NCBI GenBank assembly: GCA_040752275.1
Contig: JBFMFH010000073.1
Span: 1-28,315 of the forward strand
Source of the DNA: JBFMFH01 sp040752275
Lineage (GTDB): Bacteria > Acidobacteriota > Vicinamibacteria > Vicinamibacterales > JAKQTR01
Reading direction: 5' to 3'
Length of the DNA: 28,315 nucleotides
Position numbers and translations under genes: made by a program. Shown here one piece after another: positions 15,730-22,881 of the stretch. How positions within the stretch are numbered: the stretch's first letter is position 1; each line of letters starts with the position of its first letter. The notes below the pieces were generated by a model, which saw nothing but the letters and a program-made list of their open reading frames with translations, made no database searches and was not told the origin of the DNA.

Positions 15730-17107
15730 GCGCCTCGTACTGGTCGTCGATGACGAAGCCGCGCAGAGAACCGTGCTGGCAGGCTTCCTCCGGAAGCGCG
15801 GTCTCGAGGCCGTGCCGGCGGCCAACGCCGAGGAGGCCGTCGGGATCGCGGCGGCGAGAATCGTCGACCTGGTGCTGACCGATCTCAAGATGCCCGGCAA
15901 GGATGGCTTGGCACTGCTCGACAGCCTGCGCGCCATCAACCCCGAGATCCCGGTCATCGTGATGACGGCGTTCGGCACGGTCGCGACCGCCGTCGAGGCG
16001 ATGAAACGCGGGGCGGCCGACTACCTCACGAAACCGATCGATCTCGATGAACTCGAGGTCCTGGTGACCCGGACCCTCGAGCGCCGCGCGCTGGTCTCGG
16101 AGAACCGGAATTTGCGCGAACAGCTCGCCTCGCGCCATCGCCTCGCGGGCCTCGAAACGTCGAACGCCCGGATGGCCGAGGCCATCAACACGGCCGGGCG
16201 GGCGGCCGCCAGCCGCGCCACGATCCTCGTTCGAGGCGAGAGCGGTACGGGCAAGGAGGTGTTGGCGCGGGCGATCCACTACGCGAGTCCCCGCGCGGCC
16301 GGGCCTCTCGTCGCCGTGAACGTCGGGGCGCTGCCGGAGACGCTCGTCGAATCCGAGCTCTTCGGCCACGATCGCGGCGCCTTCACCGGCGCCAATCGCG
16401 AGCGGCGCGGCCGCTTCGAGTTGGCCGAGGGCGGGACGCTGTTTCTCGATGAAATCGGCGACCTCCCGAAGAGCGCGCAGGTCAAGCTGCTGCGCGTCCT
16501 GCAGGAGCAGACCTTCGAGCGCCTCGGCGGCTCGCGGACGATCAAGGCGGATGTCCGGATGATTGCCGCGACGAACCGCGATCTCCAGGAGATGGTCCGC
16601 TCGGGCGAGTTCCGCGAGGATCTCTTCTATCGCCTGAATGTCGTGTGCGTCGAACTGCCGCCGCTTCGCGAGCGCCGTGAGGACATTCCGGTGCTCATCG
16701 ACGTGTTCGTTCGTCGTTTCGCCCGGGAAACCTCGGTTGCCGTGGAGGGCCTGTCGCGCGAGGCCATGGATCTTCTGTTGAAGTACGACTACCCCGGCAA
16801 CGTCCGCGAACTCGAGAATCTCATCCACCGCGCCATCGTGCTGGCGCGCGGGTCGGTGCTCGGCACATCGGACTTTCCCATCCATCTCGGAGCGCTCACA
16901 GGCGAACGGCGGCCCGCCACGACGTTCGTCGAGCGGGTCGCCGAATTCGAGCGTGCGCTCATCGTCGAGGCCCTCGGTCGATCGGGCGGCGTCCAGACCC
17001 AGGCCGCGCGTCTGCTCGGCATGAGCGAGCGGCACCTGCGCTACAAGCTCAAGAAGCACGGCATCGCTGACCGGGATTCGGGAGTCGGGATTCGGGAGTC
17101 GGGGTAG
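15716..17107 (+). CDS. NtrC-family sigma-54-dependent response regulator
   Basis: This 463-residue regulator has a receiver domain (residues 6-118; acidic pair VVDDE, phospho-acceptor Asp56 in LVLTDLKMPG, Lys in YLTKPID) and an AAA+ sigma-54 activation domain (about 140-375). The AAA+ domain has Walker A GESGTGKE (174-181), GAFTGA (221-226), which contacts sigma-54, Walker B GGTLFLDEIGD and the arginine segment FREDLFYRLNVV. A Fis-type helix-turn-helix ends the protein (AARLLGMSERHLRYKLKKHGI). It overlaps the kinase gene by 14 bases, so the two are translationally coupled. The last 12 residues (DRDSGVGIRESG) come from a 14-base tandem repeat and are probably not functional. Its targets need a -24/-12 promoter; I saw none in this window. 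Confidence 0.95.
   Translation: MPVSERLVLVVDDEAAQRTVLAGFLRKRGLEAVPAANAEEAVGIAAARIVDLVLTDLKMPGKDGLALLDSLRAINPEIPVIVMTAFGTVATAVEAMKRGAADYLTKPIDLDELEVLVTRTLERRALVSENRNLREQLASRHRLAGLETSNARMAEAINTAGRAAASRATILVRGESGTGKEVLARAIHYASPRAAGPLVAVNVGALPETLVESELFGHDRGAFTGANRERRGRFELAEGGTLFLDEIGDLPKSAQVKLLRVLQEQTFERLGGSRTIKADVRMIAATNRDLQEMVRSGEFREDLFYRLNVVCVELPPLRERREDIPVLIDVFVRRFARETSVAVEGLSREAMDLLLKYDYPGNVRELENLIHRAIVLARGSVLGTSDFPIHLGALTGERRPATTFVERVAEFERALIVEALGRSGGVQTQAARLLGMSERHLRYKLKKHGIADRDSGVGIRESG
17072..17103 (+). repeat. Short tandem repeat (14 bases, two copies) at a gene end
   Basis: Two perfect copies of CGGGATTCGGGAGT followed by CGGG. The repeat spans the end of the NtrC-like coding region and supplies its last residues before TAG (17105-17107). 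GGGATTCGGGA-type words are found as dispersed short repeats near gene ends in many high-GC bacteria (established by general observation; not checked here). Confidence 0.85.
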
Positions 17108-17164
17108 CCGGGCGGATCCTGCGCGGCGCGGCCGGCGTCCGGGCGCGGCACTCACGTGCGTTGA

Positions 17165-17863
17165 CTATGCGGTGGCCTCCCTCACGATGGACTCGGCCAG
17201 CACCTGGGACGCATCAAAGACGGCCACGCCCGACGTGAGCCCGCCGGCAATGACCGAGAGTTCCGTGCACGCGACGATGAGCGCCTGGGCGCCGGCTTTG
17301 ACGAGGTGGTCGGCCGCCGCCTGCAGGGTCTCCGATTCTGCGCGCCCGTGACGCCCGGCCTTGATCGTGCGGATTGCCTCCATCAGGCGATCCTGAAGCG
17401 CGTCCCCCGGATACAGCACGCGCCGGCCGAGCCGCTCGAAGGCGGCGGCATACAGCCCGGTCCGGATCACGGCCGTCGCCGCGAGCACGCCCGCGTGGCG
17501 CAGCGCCTGGTGCCCGCCAGCCACGCGTGCCGCGGTCAGATCGATCATGTGCAGGACGGGAATCCCGACAGCCGCCTGGATCTCGCCGTGGTAGTAGTGC
17601 GCCGTGTTGCACGGCATGGCGAGGAATGCGGCACCCCACGACTCGAGGCGCCGGCCCGTCTCCGCCAGGTACGGGCCCGGGCTCTCGCCGGTGCCTTCGA
17701 GCAGCGCTTCGATGCGCGACGGAATCTTCGGATCGCTGTCCACAATCATCCGAATGTGATCCGCATCGTCACGGGCCGGCGTCGCCCTGATGACGCGGAG
17801 CATTAGGTCGACGGTAGCTTCCGGCCCCATCCCGCCGATGATCCCGGCCGCTTTCGCGCTCAC
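17165..17863 (-). CDS. Aspartate/glutamate racemase family protein
   Basis: This 232-residue cytosolic protein has the family's N-terminal IIGGMGPEATVDL and both catalytic cysteines: Cys85 in AMPCNTAHYY and Cys199 in IVACTELSVI. These act as a two-base pair that inverts the alpha carbon of an amino acid without a cofactor. The MPCNTAH form is typical of aspartate/glutamate racemases (the RacX/YgeA group as well as true aspartate racemases), so the substrate is open. The start is GTG 17863, whose GTGA overlaps the TGA of the upstream desulfhydrase-like gene. A strong GGAGGAGGAGG ribosome site lies seven bases upstream. The pairing with a D-cysteine desulfhydrase-like enzyme suggests a D-amino-acid pathway. 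Confidence 0.88.
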   Translation of the reverse strand: MSAKAAGIIGGMGPEATVDLMLRVIRATPARDDADHIRMIVDSDPKIPSRIEALLEGTGESPGPYLAETGRRLESWGAAFLAMPCNTAHYYHGEIQAAVGIPVLHMIDLTAARVAGGHQALRHAGVLAATAVIRTGLYAAAFERLGRRVLYPGDALQDRLMEAIRTIKAGRHGRAESETLQAAADHLVKAGAQALIVACTELSVIAGGLTSGVAVFDASQVLAESIVREATA

Positions 17864-18876
17864 TCCGCAACCTCCTCCTCCCCCAGGAGAGCCTTCTGAT
17901 AGACGTAGAGGGCCGGCGACCCGCCGGTGTGCAGGAAGAGGACGTTCTCACCCTTCCTGAAGAACCCCTTCCGGCTGAGATCGACGAGGCCCGCCATGGC
18001 CTTGCCCGTGTACACCGGGTCGAGGAGGATGCCCTCCGTCTTCGCCATCAGGTTGACCGCTTCCACCATCTTCCTGTTGGGCACCGAGTATTTCGGCCGC
18101 CAGTAGTCGCCGTTGCAGTCCACGGCCTCGCGCGGCACGCCCGTCGCGACGCCCACGTGCTCGGCCGTGCGCACGGCGAGAGCGTACACCAGCGCCTCCT
18201 GCTCCTCGCGGTCCCGGCTCACGTTGATGCCGACAATCGGGATGTTCATGTGGGTGCCGATGAAGCCGGTCAGGAGGCCCGCGTGCGTGCCGGCGCTGCC
18301 GCTCGGGACCACCACCCGATCGATTCGGATGCCCTGCTCGAAGAGCTGGCCCTGGATCTCCTGCGCACACGCGACGTAGCCGGTGGCGCCGATCGGATTC
18401 GACCCGCCGCCGGGAATGATGTAACCCTTCCGGCCCTCGCGGGCCAGACTCGCGGCCGTCTTCTCCATCGCGGCGATCATGTCCGACCCGGCCGGCACAG
18501 TCTCGATCTGCTCCACACCAAGGAAGCGGAACAGGAAGTTGTTGCCGCCGGCCGCGGGATCGTAGCTGCCAGGGACCCGCTCCTCGAGCACGAGGCGGCA
18601 CTTCAGGCCCTCTTTGACCGCGGCCGACAATGTCAGCCGGCAGTGATTCGACTGCACGGCCCCGCAGGTGATGAGCGTGTCGGCCCCCTGGGCCAGGGCC
18701 TCCGCCACGAGGAATTCCAGTTTGCGCGTCTTGTTGCCTCCCGCGGACAGGCCCAGCAGATCGTCCCGCTTCACGTAGATGTTCGGTCCGCCCACCGCCT
18801 CGGTGAAGCGCGGCAGGAACTCCAACGGTGTCTCGCCCGCCGTGTAGCGTCTTCTTGCAAACGTGGCCAGGTTCAT
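17860..18876 (-). CDS. PLP-dependent D-cysteine desulfhydrase/ACC deaminase-like enzyme
   Basis: This 338-residue protein matches the fold-type II PLP enzymes of the ACC deaminase/D-cysteine desulfhydrase family. It opens with TPLEFLPRF and YVKRDDLLGLSAGGNKTRKLEF, in which Lys49 should bind PLP. It then has CGAVQSNHCRLT, a phosphate-binding SGSAGTHAGLL loop, and the C-terminal LLDPVYTGKAMAGL and FLHTGGSPALYVY. DcyD-type members degrade D-cysteine to pyruvate, H2S and ammonia; ACC deaminase activity cannot be excluded from sequence alone. ATG 18876 was chosen because GGGAGC lies seven bases upstream and the family usually begins near MNLATFARRRY; the frame stays open to 18948. It leads a two-gene operon with the racemase and diverges from feoAB. 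Confidence 0.9.
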   Translation of the reverse strand: MNLATFARRRYTAGETPLEFLPRFTEAVGGPNIYVKRDDLLGLSAGGNKTRKLEFLVAEALAQGADTLITCGAVQSNHCRLTLSAAVKEGLKCRLVLEERVPGSYDPAAGGNNFLFRFLGVEQIETVPAGSDMIAAMEKTAASLAREGRKGYIIPGGGSNPIGATGYVACAQEIQGQLFEQGIRIDRVVVPSGSAGTHAGLLTGFIGTHMNIPIVGINVSRDREEQEALVYALAVRTAEHVGVATGVPREAVDCNGDYWRPKYSVPNRKMVEAVNLMAKTEGILLDPVYTGKAMAGLVDLSRKGFFRKGENVLFLHTGGSPALYVYQKALLGEEEVAE

Positions 18877-19056
18877 TGCGGTGCTCCCATTGTCGACGTG
18901 GTTGATCGGCTTTCCCGCCATCCGGGACTGCGCTGCGGGGGCGATCACGCCGAAGTATTGTAGTAGCTGGCGCCCCGGCCGTGGGGAGGGCAGCCCGACG
19001 CCCCGACGGCGGGAGGACGCTGGGCTGGAGTACTATTGGAGTCAGCGGGCGGCGCG

Positions 19057-19061
19057 GGAGG
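19057..19061 (+). promoter_or_regulatory. Ribosome binding site (GGAGG) that sets the feoA start
   Basis: GGAGG lies seven bases before a GTG at 19069. The later ATG at 19099 has only an AAGGA about 17 bases upstream, and an earlier TTG at 19036 overlaps a likely TACTAT -10 box (19031-19036). GTG 19069 is therefore the best start. Confidence 0.6.
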
Positions 19062-19068
19062 GAACGCC

Positions 19069-19371
19069 GTGTTCAGGGAAGGACTGGAAACGACCGGCAT
19101 GTCGCCAAGGAAGCGCATTACGGATCCGGCACTGACGACGCTGGCCGATCTGCCATCGGGCGCCTGCGGCGTCGTGGCCAGGATCGACGGAGGCACGGCA
19201 TTCCGGAGCCGATTGGTGGCGCTCGGTTTCGCCGCCGGGACCGAACTCGTGGTCGTACAGAATGTCGGGCGGGGCCCGCTGATCGTGTCCCTGCTTGGCA
19301 GCCAGGTCGCGCTCGGACGCGGCGAGGCGGGCAAGGTCCTCGTCGCGCAATCCGCACATGGCGCCGGATAG
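19069..19371 (+). CDS. feoA: FeoA, ferrous iron transport accessory protein
   Basis: This 100-residue protein is a single FeoA SH3-like domain. The core runs from TTLADLPSGACGVVARIDGG through RLVALGFAAGTELVVVQN to GPLIVSLLGSQVALGRGEAGKVLV. FeoA is a small cytosolic protein thought to act on FeoB. About 20 N-terminal residues before the domain are extra if the GTG start is right; the ATG at 19099 would trim ten of them. Its last 14 bases overlap feoB. A TACTAT box at 19031-19036 may be the -10 element. I saw no clear Fur-type palindrome like the one at 8593-8615 in the 192-base spacer shared with the desulfhydrase gene. Confidence 0.93.
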   Translation: MFREGLETTGMSPRKRITDPALTTLADLPSGACGVVARIDGGTAFRSRLVALGFAAGTELVVVQNVGRGPLIVSLLGSQVALGRGEAGKVLVAQSAHGAG

Positions 19372-21382
19372 CCTCACCGCCGCCGGATCCCCTCGGACCT
19401 TCACCGTCGCCCTCGCAGGGCAGCCCAACTCCGGCAAGTCCACGGTCTTCAACGTTCTCACGGGGCTCGATCAGCACGTCGGCAACTGGCCCGGCAAGAC
19501 CCTTGAGAAACGCGAGGGTGTGTGCACGCTCGACGGCTGCCGCCTCCGCATTGTGGATCTGCCCGGCACCTACGCCCTGTCGGCGGGGAGCGACGAAGAG
19601 CGGCTGGCGCGGAACGTCGTCCTTCACGATCGCCCGGACGTCGTGGCGGTGATCGTGGATGCGACTGCCCTCGAGCGCAGCCTGTACCTCGTCGCCGAAC
19701 TGCTGTGGCTGCGATCGCCGGTGGTGGTCGGCCTGAACATGATGGACGTGGCTGCCAGGCGCGGGATCCGCGTCGAGCCCGACGTCCTCGAGACCGCCCT
19801 TGGCCTGCCCGTGGTGCCCATGGTCGCGAACCGCAACCAGGGCGTGCGGGAGTTCGCCGCGACGGCTCTGGCCGTCGCCGACGGGACGCGGCCGTGCGAA
19901 CCGCGGGGGCCGGCTGTCCGGCGGGATCATCAGCGCGAACACGAGGCCCTTCGCGAACTGGTGGCCGGGGCAGTCCCGGTCGAGTATCCCGAGGAGTGGA
20001 TCGCCCTCAAGCTGCTGGAGGGCGACGACGAGATCACCTCGCTCGTGCGAGGCCGGGTGCCAGCCGATCGATGGCTGGCGATCGAAGCCATCCTGGCGCG
20101 GCACGAGGATGGCGTGCTGGCAGTAGCGGGCGGCCGCCACGAGTGGATCGGCCGGATGGTGCGTGCCGCGATCGTGAGGCCTCGGGCTGGCCAGGTGACC
20201 GTCACGGAGCGGCTGGACCGCGTGGCCACGCACCCGGTGTGGGGCCTGTTCGCGCTCGCCGGCCTGCTCGGCGCGCTCTTCTGGGTGACGTACGCCGTGG
20301 GGGTGCCTCTGCAACGGGCCCTCGACGGCCTGATCGTCCATGAGTCGGCGCGGTGGGTGCGGGCCGTCCTGGACGGCGCACCGCCCTGGATGTCGTCGCT
20401 CGTGGCCGACGGGGTCCTGGGGGGGGCTGGCACCGCCTTGACGCTGCTGCCGATCCTCGTGATCTTCTTCGCCGCATTCGGCTTGCTCGAAGACTCCGGC
20501 TACATGACGCGAGGCGCGTACGTCATGGACCGCTTCATGCATCCGATCGGCCTGCATGGGAGCAGCTTCCTGTCGCTGTGCCTGGGTTTTGGATGCAACG
20601 TGCCGGCCGTGCTCGGCACCCGCGCGCTCGGCGAGCGCCGGCATCGCGTGCTGACGGCACTGCTCGCCCCGCTGGTGCCCTGCTCGGGACGGATGGCCGT
20701 GATCGCGGTCCTGGCGCCGGTGTTCTTCCCCGGCCACGCCGCCCTCGTGGCCTGGGGACTGGTCGGGTTGAACCTCGCCATCCTGGCGCTGCTCGGGCTG
20801 GCGCTTCGCCGGCCGGTGGTCGGCAAGCGGCAGCTCGCCTTCATCATGGAGCTGCCGCTCTACCACGCGCCGCATCCGGCGTCGATTCTGCGGGGGGTGT
20901 GGCGCAGAACCATCGCCTTCGTGCGCAACGCAGGCAGCATCATCGTCATTGGCGCGATCGTGGTGTGGTTGCTGTCGCGGCTGCCCGGCGGCGAGGTCGA
21001 CACCAGCTATCTGGCGGCCGTCGGGCGCGCGATCGCCCCGATCGGGGCGTGGCTCGGCCTCGACTGGCGGATGCTCACGGCTCTTCTGAGCAGCTTCGTC
21101 GCCAAGGAGAACGCGATTGCCACGCTGGGCGTGCTCTACGGCGCGGCCGGGTCCGATCGTTCTCTGGGCGAACTTGTCGCGCAGTCGATGACACCCGCGT
21201 CAGGGCTCGCCATGATGGTCATGCAGATGATGTTCATCCCGTGCCTGGCCACGGTGGCCACGCTGCGGTCGGAGCTCGGCCGGTGGAAGTGGGTGGTCGT
21301 GGATCTCGTGGTGCTGCTCGCAACCTCCTTCGTTGTGGCGGGTGTCGTCTACTTCGGCGCACTCGCGGCCGGGCTGGGGTAG
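19358..21382 (+). CDS. feoB: FeoB, GTP-driven ferrous iron permease
   Basis: This 674-residue protein has an N-terminal G domain: G1 GQPNSGKS (21-28), G3 DLPG (67-70) and G4 NMMD (127-130). A helical GDI-like region follows, then the membrane part from about residue 285. The membrane part has two Gate-type repeats, seen in CLGFGCNVPAVLGTRAL with its conserved Cys and LVPCSGRMAVIAVLAP. The C-terminal LLSSFVAKENAIATLGVLYG and MIPCLAT-like MFIPCLATVATL are also typical. It moves Fe2+ across the inner membrane. ATG 19358 overlaps the feoA stop by 14 bases, which suggests coupled translation; the frame opens earlier at 19295. No feoC follows. The length is at the short end for FeoB, but no key motif is missing. 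Confidence 0.96.
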   Translation: MAPDSLTAAGSPRTFTVALAGQPNSGKSTVFNVLTGLDQHVGNWPGKTLEKREGVCTLDGCRLRIVDLPGTYALSAGSDEERLARNVVLHDRPDVVAVIVDATALERSLYLVAELLWLRSPVVVGLNMMDVAARRGIRVEPDVLETALGLPVVPMVANRNQGVREFAATALAVADGTRPCEPRGPAVRRDHQREHEALRELVAGAVPVEYPEEWIALKLLEGDDEITSLVRGRVPADRWLAIEAILARHEDGVLAVAGGRHEWIGRMVRAAIVRPRAGQVTVTERLDRVATHPVWGLFALAGLLGALFWVTYAVGVPLQRALDGLIVHESARWVRAVLDGAPPWMSSLVADGVLGGAGTALTLLPILVIFFAAFGLLEDSGYMTRGAYVMDRFMHPIGLHGSSFLSLCLGFGCNVPAVLGTRALGERRHRVLTALLAPLVPCSGRMAVIAVLAPVFFPGHAALVAWGLVGLNLAILALLGLALRRPVVGKRQLAFIMELPLYHAPHPASILRGVWRRTIAFVRNAGSIIVIGAIVVWLLSRLPGGEVDTSYLAAVGRAIAPIGAWLGLDWRMLTALLSSFVAKENAIATLGVLYGAAGSDRSLGELVAQSMTPASGLAMMVMQMMFIPCLATVATLRSELGRWKWVVVDLVVLLATSFVVAGVVYFGALAAGLG

Positions 21383-21435
21383 GGGCGGCTGCGCGGACAG
21401 GACGCACGGAGCCACCTCGGGGTGTGGCGCGCCTT

Positions 21436-22014
21436 TCAGTCCGTCCAGAGCGCGGCCAGATCCAGATCGACCTCAGAGAACGGCTCGGCGCGAACGACGG
21501 CGGATCCCGCGTGGACATCGAGGATGGACCACCGGCCGTGCTCGAGGCGCAGGATTTCGAGTGTCCGAGCTGCGGGGTCCACGAGCCACGCGTGCGCCAC
21601 CTGCTCCCGAGCGTAGATGGCGAGCTTCTGCTTCCGGTCCAGCGCGGTCGTCGAGGGGGACAGGACCTCGCACACCCAGTCTGGCGCCACGGAACTGAAG
21701 GGCGCGTCCGGCACGTTCGGCATGCGCGACCGCCTCCAGCCTGCCAGATCGGGCACGAGCACGTCCGGACCCAGATGCAGCTCGGGCTCGTCGAGGATCC
21801 ACCACCCGCCGGGCCCCCCGATCCCGTGGTCGTATGGGCCGCCCACCAGCACTCCGAGAGCGGAGTAGGCCCGGGCGTGCGGCAGGGCCGGTCGCGGCGA
21901 GGCGTGCAGTTCGCCATCGACGATCTCGGCAACCATGGTGTCGGGGAGTGCGGCGAGATCCTCGTACGTGGCCGGGCGGTCGAAAGGAGGGACGCGCGGC
22001 ATCGGCTGCATCAT
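21436..22014 (-). CDS. Uma2-family (DUF820) restriction-endonuclease-like protein
   Basis: This 192-residue protein has the Uma2 pattern: FDRPATYEDLAALPD, then VDGELHASPRP, the acidic GPDVLVPDLAGWRR (Asp89), and the PD-(D/E)xK-like CEVLSPSTTALDRKQK with Glu116 and a following Lys. The tail YAREQVAHAWLVDPAARTLE is also typical. Uma2 proteins are small nuclease-fold proteins that are abundant in cyanobacteria and Acidobacteriota and whose job is mostly unproven. ATG codons at 22014, 22011 and 22002 are all possible; the first is taken. No good ribosome site is present. It is convergent with feoB, 53 bases away, and has no obvious partner gene. Confidence 0.88.
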   Translation of the reverse strand: MMQPMPRVPPFDRPATYEDLAALPDTMVAEIVDGELHASPRPALPHARAYSALGVLVGGPYDHGIGGPGGWWILDEPELHLGPDVLVPDLAGWRRSRMPNVPDAPFSSVAPDWVCEVLSPSTTALDRKQKLAIYAREQVAHAWLVDPAARTLEILRLEHGRWSILDVHAGSAVVRAEPFSEVDLDLAALWTD

Positions 22015-22439
22015 ACATCGTCGTCTTGCACGACGGATGCCGATGCCGGTTCGTGCAACGTCGCTTGGGAATTGACTGGACATGTGATGTTCGTCTGCCT
22101 TTCCGTCTCTGACCCACGTCTGCGCTGAGGCGCGCATCTCCGCAGTCGACCCGGGCCGGCGCGTCCCGAACGTCACCCTGGGAGCCGTAGGCCGCGTCGC
22201 ACTCCCCCAGCAGCGGGTCGACCATCTGGTCGAGGTCCCGAGGCCGAATCGACCAGACGGTCGGGCAGCGGGCCTGGGCCGCAGCAGGATGATCTCCGTA
22301 AACATTAGTTCACATTGAACTTACATCTCTGCGCATCGTTGGCAACGACCTGGCGCGCCTCTTGATAGGTCTTGTGGCAACCGGCAATGAAGCCGGCCGA
22401 CAGGAACGCAACGAACCGCACGCCAGAGGAGAGACGGTC
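22015..22439. other. 425-base intergenic region between divergent genes
   Basis: No complete gene is supported here. The stretch holds an inverted repeat with TTGCACGA arms (22026-22058), a longer 12-of-13-base inverted repeat (22221-22261), and an AT-rich patch with GTTCA-n3-TGAAC (22314-22326). These could be regulator sites for the Uma2 gene (minus) or the small secreted protein (plus). On the minus strand a short protein-like segment (PTVWSIRPRDLDQMVDPLLG, about 22200-22260) might be a gene remnant, but it has no start or family match that I can name. Confidence 0.4.
22221..22261. repeat. Inverted repeat (12 of 13 bases paired)
   Basis: Arms ACCATCTGGTCGA and TCGACCAGACGGT pair at 12 of 13 positions around a 15-base spacer, with a perfect nine-base inner stem. 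It has no T-run after it on either strand. It may be an operator or a relic structure; no function is shown. Confidence 0.6.
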
Positions 22440-22766
22440 ATGAAACGCACTTGGGTACTTGCCATCGCACTCCTGCTCGTGACGGCCGCGGCCGCCGCGG
22501 CCCAGAACCCGCCGCCAACGCCGGCCCCGACCGCCCCGCGGGTGGGACCGAACTTCGTCGATGCCAACGGTGACGGCATCTGTGACAACTTCCAGGCCGG
22601 CAGCCGGCTCGGCCAAGGACAGGGGAAGCAGTACGGCAAGGGACGCGGAAACGGTACCGGCATCGGACCGCGGGACGGCAGCGGGTTCGGCGCCGGCCAG
22701 CGCACCGGCGGCGGAATCTGTGACGGCACGGGTCCGAAGGGCAAGGGCCGCGGGCCGCGACGGTAG
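22440..22766 (+). CDS. Small secreted Gly-rich protein with a DxNxDG calcium-type loop
   Basis: This 108-residue protein has a clear signal peptide (MKRTWVLAIALLLVTAAAAA, cleavage near AAQ). The mature part starts with a Pro-rich stretch and then FVDANGDGICDNF, a DxNxDGxxD loop (Asp41, Asn43, Asp45, Asp49) as in EF-hand or dockerin-type calcium sites. The rest is Gly, Arg and Lys rich (QGKQYGKGRGNGTGIG) and ends with a second GICDG segment. Cys48 and Cys94 both sit in GICD, so a disulfide or metal site is possible. Small FVDxNGDGxCD proteins with Gly-rich tails recur near redox genes in other bacteria as I recall; no function is established. ATG 22440 has GAGGAG about eight bases upstream. 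Confidence 0.8.
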   Translation: MKRTWVLAIALLLVTAAAAAAQNPPPTPAPTAPRVGPNFVDANGDGICDNFQAGSRLGQGQGKQYGKGRGNGTGIGPRDGSGFGAGQRTGGGICDGTGPKGKGRGPRR

Positions 22767-22798
22767 CGGCCGGGCCTCGCCAGTGGACCGGGACACCA

Positions 22799-22839
22799 CC
22801 GGGAGCCGGAGCGAAACTGGCGTGCCGCTCCGGCCCCGG
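22799..22839 (+). terminator. Strong GC hairpin between two secreted-protein genes
   Basis: A stem of nine perfect pairs (GCCGGAGCG with CGCTCCGGC) around a 12-base loop extends by five more pairs past a one-base bulge. The sequence after it, CGGTCCTTGTTCC, is only mildly T-rich. It lies 32 bases after the small-protein stop and 42 bases before the barrel start, so it could lower read-through and set different expression levels for the two genes. Confidence 0.45.
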
Positions 22840-22881
22840 CCCGGTCCTTGTTCCAGGAGCACGCCACCAGACGCCGAGGTC

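Noticed and set aside
15620..17155. A minus-strand open frame opposite the NtrC-like regulator
   Set aside because: The plus-strand product has every sigma-54 activator motif; the antisense frame is a by-product of codon bias.
18877..19068. A possible Fur-type site before feoAB
   Set aside because: No inverted repeat comparable with 8593-8615 is present; only short imperfect matches around TGGAGTACTATTGGAGTCA were seen.
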